This document shows, one piece after another, positions 57,593 to 64,000 of a DNA stretch of 64,000 nt (within the stretch, counting starts at the first letter, position 1; every line of letters begins with the position of its first letter). This stretch comes from Paralithodes platypus (lineage: Eukaryota > Arthropoda > Malacostraca > Decapoda > Lithodidae): NCBI GenBank assembly GCA_032716605.1, contig CM064480.1, positions 45,221,400 to 45,285,399 of the forward strand. Reading direction: 5' to 3'. Both the position numbers and the translations under genes were made by a program. Below the pieces are notes generated by a model that saw only the letters and a program-made list of their open reading frames with translations, did not search any database and was not told where the DNA came from.

Positions 57593-59176
57593 CTACCCAG
57601 GATCATATACCCTTGAAAGACAATCTGCAACCACGTTGTCACAACCGGCAATATGGCGTATGTCCAGGTTATATACCAGTAACCTTAGTGACCACCTGGT
57701 CAGCCTCATATTCCGATTGTGAAACTGGTCCAAGAACTTGAGAGGGTGATGATCTGGGTAAACTACAACGACCGGACCATAGGCTGGAATATAGACCCCG
57801 AAATGCCCCAGCGCAAGCACAACCGCCAGCAGCTCCTCCTCGACAACAGAGCAGCTCCCCTGGGCCGAATTGAACTTCTCCGAGCAGAAACTCACAGGAT
57901 GCTCCAGCCCATCATCGTCCTTTTTCACAAGGACGGCACCAGCCCCCACACCACTGGCACCCGCTGCCAGCTGGAAAGGCAGGCCAAAGTCAGGGGCCCC
58001 GAGGATCGGGCGAGTGCACAACAGGTGCTTCACTACTCCAAACGCCCTCTCACACTCAGGCGCCCACTTGACTTTCTTATCCTTCCAGTTATCCTCCACC
58101 TGAGCTTGACTGTCCCGTTCTCCTTCTCCACCTTGACTGCTAAACGTCATCACAGGCACAGTGAGAGGCTCAGGGGGGTGCCTCACATACTCCTTCATGA
58201 GATTAACGTGACATAACTGACTGCGCTTCCGTCTGTCTGGAGTGGCTACCAAGTAATCCATGTCCGATAGCCTCTTAACCACCCTATAAGGACCAGTGTA
58301 CTTCGCGGATAAGGGATGACCTACAAGGGGCAGTAGAATCAACACCTCCTGACCCACGTGAAACTCCCTGAGTTTAACCTTGAGGTCGTACCTGTCCTTC
58401 ATGAGTGCCGGAGAGCTAGTCAAATTACGGCCAGCCAACTCCAGACTGCGCAACATCCGTTCTCGACTGTCGAGGACATACTTGAGCATAGAACAAGGTT
58501 TTTCTGCACCCTCCCATATTTCTTCAACCATATGGAGAAGTCCTCTGACATGGTGTCCAAAGACGAGCTCATTAGGGCTGAATCCCAAACTTTCCCCAGG
58601 TACCTCCCGTGCAGCAAATAAAACACATGGCAGGCCAAGATCCCAACCATTCCCACTCTCAAAGCAAAAACAACGAAGCACAGATTCCAAGGCTGAGTGC
58701 CATCGCTCTAACACACCCTGGCTCTCCGGATGATACGCAGATGACACAACCGTAACAATCCCATGCTGCGGCATTGCTTGAACAAAGAGGCTAGAAGTGA
58801 AGTTGGATCCTTGGTCTGACTGAATCTCCTGCGGGTAACCATACCGGGAAAAATACACTAGCAAGTTTCGGACCACCGTCTTCGCTGACCCATTTCTCAT
58901 AGGGTACGCGTCAGGGTACCTTGTTGCTACCTCCATGATGGTCAGGGGATACTTGTAAAAATCTCCCGACTGTGCATCACTGTCCTCCTTCAACTCGACA
59001 GCACCGGTACCACATTTAAGAACCTCCGGGTCTTCTAAGTGCAATTTACGAATGTCCGAAGGAGCAAGCTTATCTAAGTGTTTGCGAAACAACTCATGCC
59101 CCCCTCCTACACTGAATTTAGCCTCCCGTTGCTCTCTCTGTGTATCGTTGCTGTCTCTTCGTCTTTTTAAGCCCAT
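57593..59176 (-). pseudogene. pol: element B fused integrase-RNase H remnant, RT deleted
   Basis: A 527-codon frame. It begins with the protease-integrase linker, then joins GDFYKYPLTIMEV at ~58950, omitting the integrase zinc region and first Asp. It continues IQSDQGSNFTSSLF, SQGVLERWHSALES and GPYRVVKRLSDMDYLV, then jumps from VEDNW to KDKKVKWAPECERAF at ~58083, omitting RT including YxDD. RNase H follows with substitutions (AAGASGVGAG in place of ATDAGGVGAG; VYPDHHPLKFL), so even RNase H has lost an Asp. It ends DCLSRVYD. Confidence 0.88.
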
Positions 59177-61274
59177 CCTCTGCCTTCTTACTAACAGTTA
59201 ATGGGTCTTCTCCAGACTCGAAAATCGGTCCTAATAATGAGTCCCCGAGAATGTCCGTTGATACTAAACTCTCAACCGCATCAACTTCCAACCCCTTCTC
59301 GGTACCTTTCCTCCGCTTGTCTAAAGACTGTTGACCAGAATGTGACTCCCTGGATGCAAGAGATCTGGTGACAACACACGCCATAGGTTGCACCGGACAC
59401 TTCTCAACCCACTCCTGCTCCTCCCTACTCACGTCGGCCAGCTTCTCGGCAACGACTAAGGGTGGACCCTCAGAAGTAGGCCCCGCAAAGTCGTTGCCGA
59501 GAAGGAGGTCGACGCCCCCAACAGGTAACTTCTCCACAATTCCTACATCCAGGTCACGAGTCACACCATCAACTTCCATCTTCATTCTTACAAGCGGGTA
59601 TGACCTTGTTGCATTAACTCCCTGAACCACAACCACCCGTGCCGTATTTACAGGTTTACCAGTGAAATTTCTCAACAGTGTTTGCGATGCCCCAGTGTCA
59701 CGCAAAATTCTCACCTCATGTCTTCTACCCCCCCACTCCACACAACCGAGTCCCCTGTGGTCACTAAAGGCATCACGGACAGGGAATAAGCCTTCCGGAT
59801 CCTTCTGCACTGGCAGTGTATTTACCTCGGAAGAAATGCCTCTAACAAACTCCGATGTCCTCTTGAACACTCCAATGCCGTGAGCAAAAGACACGGCTGC
59901 CGGAGGAGGTCGACTAGGGCACTCATTTGCCTTATGACCCTCCTGGTGGCACTTAAAACACATAAATTTCGGTTTCGGCTTATACTGTGATGTAAAAAGC
60001 CCCTGACTTTTCTCATACGGCGTGGTGTTAGGTTTGGATTCAGTTTTAGTTTCATTTCTCTTTTGTTTAAATGTGTCATTGCTACGGGGAGGGGGAGGAT
60101 AACGGTCCCTAGCACTTGCATCGTACTTCTGTGAGGACCCGCAACCCAGAATCAACGACAGCCGTCGATCAGCCATTTCTGCTGCTTCGACTAGAGTTCT
60201 TGGGTTTTTCTCCTTTAAGTTCAAAGTTAGATCACCGCCCGTGCTCTTAAAGAACTGCTCCAACATCATTAACTGCTTAACTCCATCAAATGTTGTTACC
60301 TTCTCAGATCGGAGCCAGTTCCCCATAGCATCGGACAAGTCCCGGGCGTGTTCCAAAAAGGTGCTATCTCTTCCCTTAGTTACACCCCGGAACTTCAAAC
60401 GGTACGTTTCTGGTTGCAGTTCGTAAGCCCTCAGGACAGCCTCCTTGAGATCCTCATACACAATACATGACTCCAAAGGTAACGCATCGTAGGCTTTAAG
60501 ACCCTTGCCTATTAATCTAGAGGATACAAGTGCTGCCCATTTATTCTCTGGCCACTGGTGTTCCTGGCACGCTCCAAGTCGCTGTCCCGTTGTCTCTACT
60601 CGCGACTTCTCTACGTCCCTGTCGGCACAGTACTTAGTCGACTCAGCTTGGATTTTTGCTAGCTCTATTTGCTGGTGACTTTTTCTCTCTTCTATCTTGG
60701 CTAATTCTATTTGCTGCTGATGCTGAAGCTGAAGCTCAAATGCCCTTTGTTGCTGCTGAATCTTAGCTAATTCGAGCTGATACAATAATTCTGGAGTTAA
60801 CCCTTGAGGAGGTGAAGGTGCTACAATGTTTGAAATTACCGGTGGTCCCCCCAGGGGCAACCCACCCTGCCAGTCACCACCCAACTGTGGAAGCGTACCC
60901 GGGGTCGGCAAACTACTGGGATGGCTGGGAGTCGAGTGTAGGGGAAGCATGGCCGAAGGGCTCTGAGCACTCAACCCATCTCGCTCACCAGTCACCCTGC
61001 CCAGTACACACGTTATCAAGTTATCCCTGGTCATGCTGCTAGTACCCGCATGACCGATAGCTGTGGCCAGGCATTGAAGACCGTACCGATCCATACCCTC
61101 CAACCGCTCGGCAGTAACAGGCCATTGCAAAAATATCCTAGCATCCTCCTCACAGTTCACCTGATTAACCATTTCATCATACTGCTGTTCCTCAGTTTCG
61201 ACATTACGTACTGTGTCTCCATTCTCCTCTGATCCGGTATAAGATATGATGCTCACAAAAATTTCCCACCTCAA
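59118..61274 (-). pseudogene. gag: element B Gag-protease
   Basis: 718 codons in one frame; the true start is probably one of the internal Mets (MVNQVNCEEDARIFLQWPV), since the first residues have no counterpart in A. The order is N-terminal domain (GMDRYGLQCLATAIGHAG), Pro-rich stretch, Gln-rich coiled coil (ELQLQHQQQIELAKIEERK), capsid-like part with ~33 residues missing at ~60572 (GQRLG/ACQEHQWPENKW), knuckle CFKCHQEGHKANEC, protease ILRDTGASQTLL and DLLLGNDFAG. It ends after a slip in an AG-run near 59130; the next frame overlaps it by 59 bases. Confidence 0.85.
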
Positions 61275-61443
61275 TATTCAGAAAAGAAGCACCCCAAACT
61301 CTTATACCTCAATATACACACAAAAATTATCGGAAATACTCAAGGGCTATACTATGTTGCAAAAAAAATTATTCTTGCTGATCCCCACAAAATATTCCCC
61401 AAAACAACAAATGTTCCCTGCTAATAAATGTAGGTTCACCAAA

Positions 61444-61461
61444 TCCTAGGTAAGGTCGCCA
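61444..61461 (-). other. element B primer-binding site
   Basis: Sense TGGCGACCTTACCTAGGA, two bases from the 5' LTR. The first ten bases equal those of element A. Confidence 0.7.
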
Positions 61462-61463
61462 TT

Positions 61464-63279
61464 TGTTACGACCGAGGTTTAAATATATCAGGGTTCTTAT
61501 TCATTGGACTAGTAATGGCATAAATGCTACAACGGAAAGTGCTAGATCCAACCTCTGATGTATATTCCCAGTGAACAAAGAACACAAATACTCTCCAGAG
61601 TTCTATATGCAATAATAGGTTATCAAACTCTCAATAAATGTGTGTCTACTCTAGGCTTAATGTTAGGTAAAAACAGCCTATTACTACCTATAACCGAAGG
61701 TGCTTGGTTATGGTATGCAATGTAAGGTGGTAAGGGAAGTTACAGCTTACGTTACTTTAATCAATAAATGTCAGGCACTCCTGCATGAAAGAAAGTGTAC
61801 TAAAGTCCTTCAACACCAACAAGGAATCTTCTTAAAATGTTAGATGCTATCAAGATGCTCGAATCGGAAATGGAACCCAAAAAGGCAGGCAGCGGAACAA
61901 TGCTCGTGCAGGCTATGCACACAAAAAGGCAGGAGATATAATGCAGTCGGAGCCAAGAATATCCTAAACGCTACAACAATAATAATAATCGCCACGACAA
62001 TGCAGTATTCCTATCAACAAAAAGAGCCTAAGTCGTTTGTGTCTCAATACATCAAACTAGGCTGCGAAATGCTTGGGTAATCATAAACGGGTATGCATAA
62101 AAAGAGTAAATTGGTTTAATATACTTCATGTCTACTGTGACTGATAAAGTCTAGCTAGAGTCAATGATACGAGATACTGGTGTGCATGGCATGCCGCATA
62201 GCCCAGTGCAAATCTCAAGTCTGTGCGTCAAATATTACGTTATAGGGAAGGGTAGCTCTCTTGAGAAACCTTAATACCGAAGTATTAAGCGTTCTCCTGG
62301 CGTACCTCAAAGACAAACAACCGAGCTTAGAACAGTGCAGAATGGTATAGGCAAAAAGCCCTCATTCGTGCATGCTCTACTCTCAATGGCACACAGACTA
62401 GAATTTACCCAATCAACTCCAGTTCTCAGGTATGTCGTGCAGCTTTTAACTAAAGCCAGCACTCATCGGAAACAATACCTTATAGTATCAGACTCCTAGT
62501 CTAGCATTATCTAATCTAGCAGAACACTAATAATTATAGGAAGCGGTACTGAACAATATGAATGCCAACCAATGCTTCGTGATCAACTTATCTTAACAAC
62601 TAACATACATAGGTTATATCAGACCTTAACGCACAATACAACTGGCCAGCATGAAGCTGATTTTGCAGAGTTAACCAGAGGGGGTATAATATTAATAAAA
62701 GGTGGTGAAAGATATGGAAAATGAGAGAGATAGTCAGAGGAAAAGGTTATCAGGTGCAGAGAGCGGGACAGATATCAAAGGGATAAGAGGGATGCGTTCT
62801 AGAAACCAGATCTGAGGGAGAGAGTGGCCAGAGAGCAGTATATATACTAGCACTAGTTCGAACCGCGTGGGAAAGCGGTAACAAGTCCTCTAGCCAATGC
62901 TAAAGAAGCTAGGTAAACATGACGTCACCAAGCATGGTAAAAAACCTCCTTCAACGAATCCCCACGAGGCCAGCCAGCTATGACGTCATTGAGTATAGCA
63001 AAACACTGCGCGCCTCCCCACACTCTGTTCTACTCTCTCTCTCTCTCTCAACTCCTATCATTACTACTTAATGATAAAACATATACTTTGCAATTAAATA
63101 TATAAAGCCTTGACATGGGCGAAAACAAAGAGCCTTTCTGGACTGCCCATGACACGAGCTTTCATATGAAATAAAGCACACAATAATACATCAACTGTAG
63201 CCACATCCACTGCCCTGGCGATCCTAGCGAGTCACTGTAGGACAAGCCATGCGGTTCTAACGGAGTGGTTAACGTCACA
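61464..63279 (-). repeat. element B 5' LTR
   Basis: 1816 bp, paired with 55300-57116. Conserved hairpin at 62250-62307. Followed by target-duplication CCAC. Confidence 0.92.
62250..62307 (-). other. conserved two-stem hairpin in the LTR (copy B2)
   Basis: As copy B1, with GGGTA/TACCT, the same internal loop and the same apical stem; the only change is in the loop (CCGAAG). Confidence 0.7.
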
Positions 63280-63283
63280 CCAC

Positions 63284-64000
63284 AATAGAAGACAAAGAAA
63301 TCTTGCAAGCAGACATGAACGCTGTATTTCGGTGGACCAAAGATAACAACATGCAATTTAACGAAGAGAAATTTCAGCTGATAAGGTATGGAGGAAATGG
63401 AGAAATTAAAAGAACCACAACCTACTTAACAGTCACTCCTGCCAATCCCACGAAAATCAGAGGTTAAAGATCTTGGGGTAATAATGTCAGAAAACATGTC
63501 TTTCAAAGAACATAATCAGGCCAAGTCAGTAGCGGCGAGGAAACTTGTAGGTTGGATACTGCGCACTTTCAAGACACGAGAAGAAGGGCCAATGATAACA
63601 CTTTTCAAATCGTTGGTGATCCCACGACTGGAGTATTGCAGTGTGCTAACAAAATGTGCCGGGGAAATATACGAAATAGAGAGTGTTCAAAAATGTTTCA
63701 CGTCCCACATCAGCTCGGTAAAACATCTTCATTACTGGGATAGGCTGAAGGCTCTTAACTTATATTCACTGGAGCGAAGAAGAGAGAGATACTTGATAAT
63801 TTACACATGGAAAGTTATCGAGGGTCTAGTGCCAAACCTTCACACCACAATATCATTGAACTGGAGTGACAGAGGGGGTAGGTATTGTAACATCCCACCC
63901 CAAAAGTGTAGGGGAGCTCTGGGCACACTGAGGGACTCCTGGTTGACAAACAGGGGACCGAGCCTCTTCAACAAAATGCCAGAGAACGTGAGAAACCTGA
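63284..64000 (+). pseudogene. LINE F reverse transcriptase, 3' piece, cut by the window end
   Basis: Continues from 55299: IEDKEILQADMNAVFRWTK, MQFNEEKFQLIRYG, then after a frame change near 63460 EVKDLGVIMSENMSFKEH, IPRLEYCSVL, YWDRLKALNLYSLERRRERY, IIYTWKVIEGLVPN and RDSWLTNRGPSLFN. This is the C-terminal half of a Jockey/CR1-type LINE protein. It has small frame changes and is probably inactive. The end lies beyond 64000. Confidence 0.82.

Larger units (their letters stand above)
55300..63279 (-). mobile_element. element B: internally deleted relative of element A
   Basis: LTRs of 1817 and 1816 bp (55300-57116, 61464-63279) and a perfect 4-bp target duplication CCAC (55296-55299, 63280-63283). 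The interior codes on the minus strand for Gag-protease and a fused integrase/RNase H remnant. Compared with A it lacks parts of Gag, the integrase N-terminus with the first catalytic Asp, and nearly all of RT, yet the frames stay open across each gap. It cannot retrotranspose alone. Confidence 0.9.

Noticed and set aside
58075..58095. Splicing as the source of the RT deletion in element B
   Set aside because: The equivalent borders in A lack GT and AG.
59118..59176. Programmed frameshift between Gag-protease and Pol of element B
   Set aside because: Element A is continuous across the same stretch; B has an indel in an AG run, so mutation explains it.
1..64000. CRISPR arrays, bacterial operons or phage genes
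   Set aside because: None seen; all coding signals are eukaryotic mobile elements or possible exons.

Overview
The window is repeat-dominated eukaryotic DNA. It shows AT-rich spacers, long (AT)n, (ATCT)n and (ATT)n microsatellites, GT-AG-type exon edges, tRNA- and 5S-derived SINEs, RTE-like and Jockey-like LINEs, Ty3/Gypsy LTR elements and TTAA-flanked MITEs. The repertoire looks arthropod, most like a decapod crustacean. That is inferred from element style only; no diagnostic host gene settles it.

Host sequence is sparse. Three plus-strand blocks at 276-467, 14005-14115 and 33864-34049 each have splice-like edges and all start and end in phase 0. They may be exons of one unrecognised gene whose introns are filled with mobile elements.

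Layout: 1-244, end of a SINE-like repeat with an (AT)n tail. 761-1030, tRNA-derived SINE. 1688-11111, LTR element A on the minus strand (1899-bp LTRs). 11112-13870, a 5'-truncated Jockey-like LINE (D, minus). 14613-23915, an old minus-strand LINE (H1) split by a solo LTR (C, 16477-18265) and by an opposite-strand relative (H2, 18407-22211). 24052-24713, a MITE. 25589-28573, a young RTE-like LINE (I) with a 988-codon open frame. 28741-33585, TTAA-flanked MITEs, one nested in another and two forming a 488/489-bp inverted pair. 35363-35735, a 5S-rRNA-derived SINE. 39505-53195, LTR element E (plus) holding two SINE insertions. 54061-55031, a duplicated segment interrupted by a SINE-like repeat (G). 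55300-63279, LTR element B (minus), a deleted relative of A, inserted in a Jockey-like LINE (F) that runs off the window end.

A, B and solo LTR C form one lineage. A and B encode integrase before reverse transcriptase, the order known from Gmr1-type Ty3/Gypsy elements. All five LTR copies carry a hairpin whose stems differ in sequence between families but keep pairing, around an invariant internal loop (GCTCTCTT opposite CTGGCG). This is the most interesting undescribed-looking signal here. A second is the resemblance between the 3' ends of LINE I and SINE G: a G/C hairpin followed by a (TAGA)n tail, suggesting a LINE/SINE partnership.
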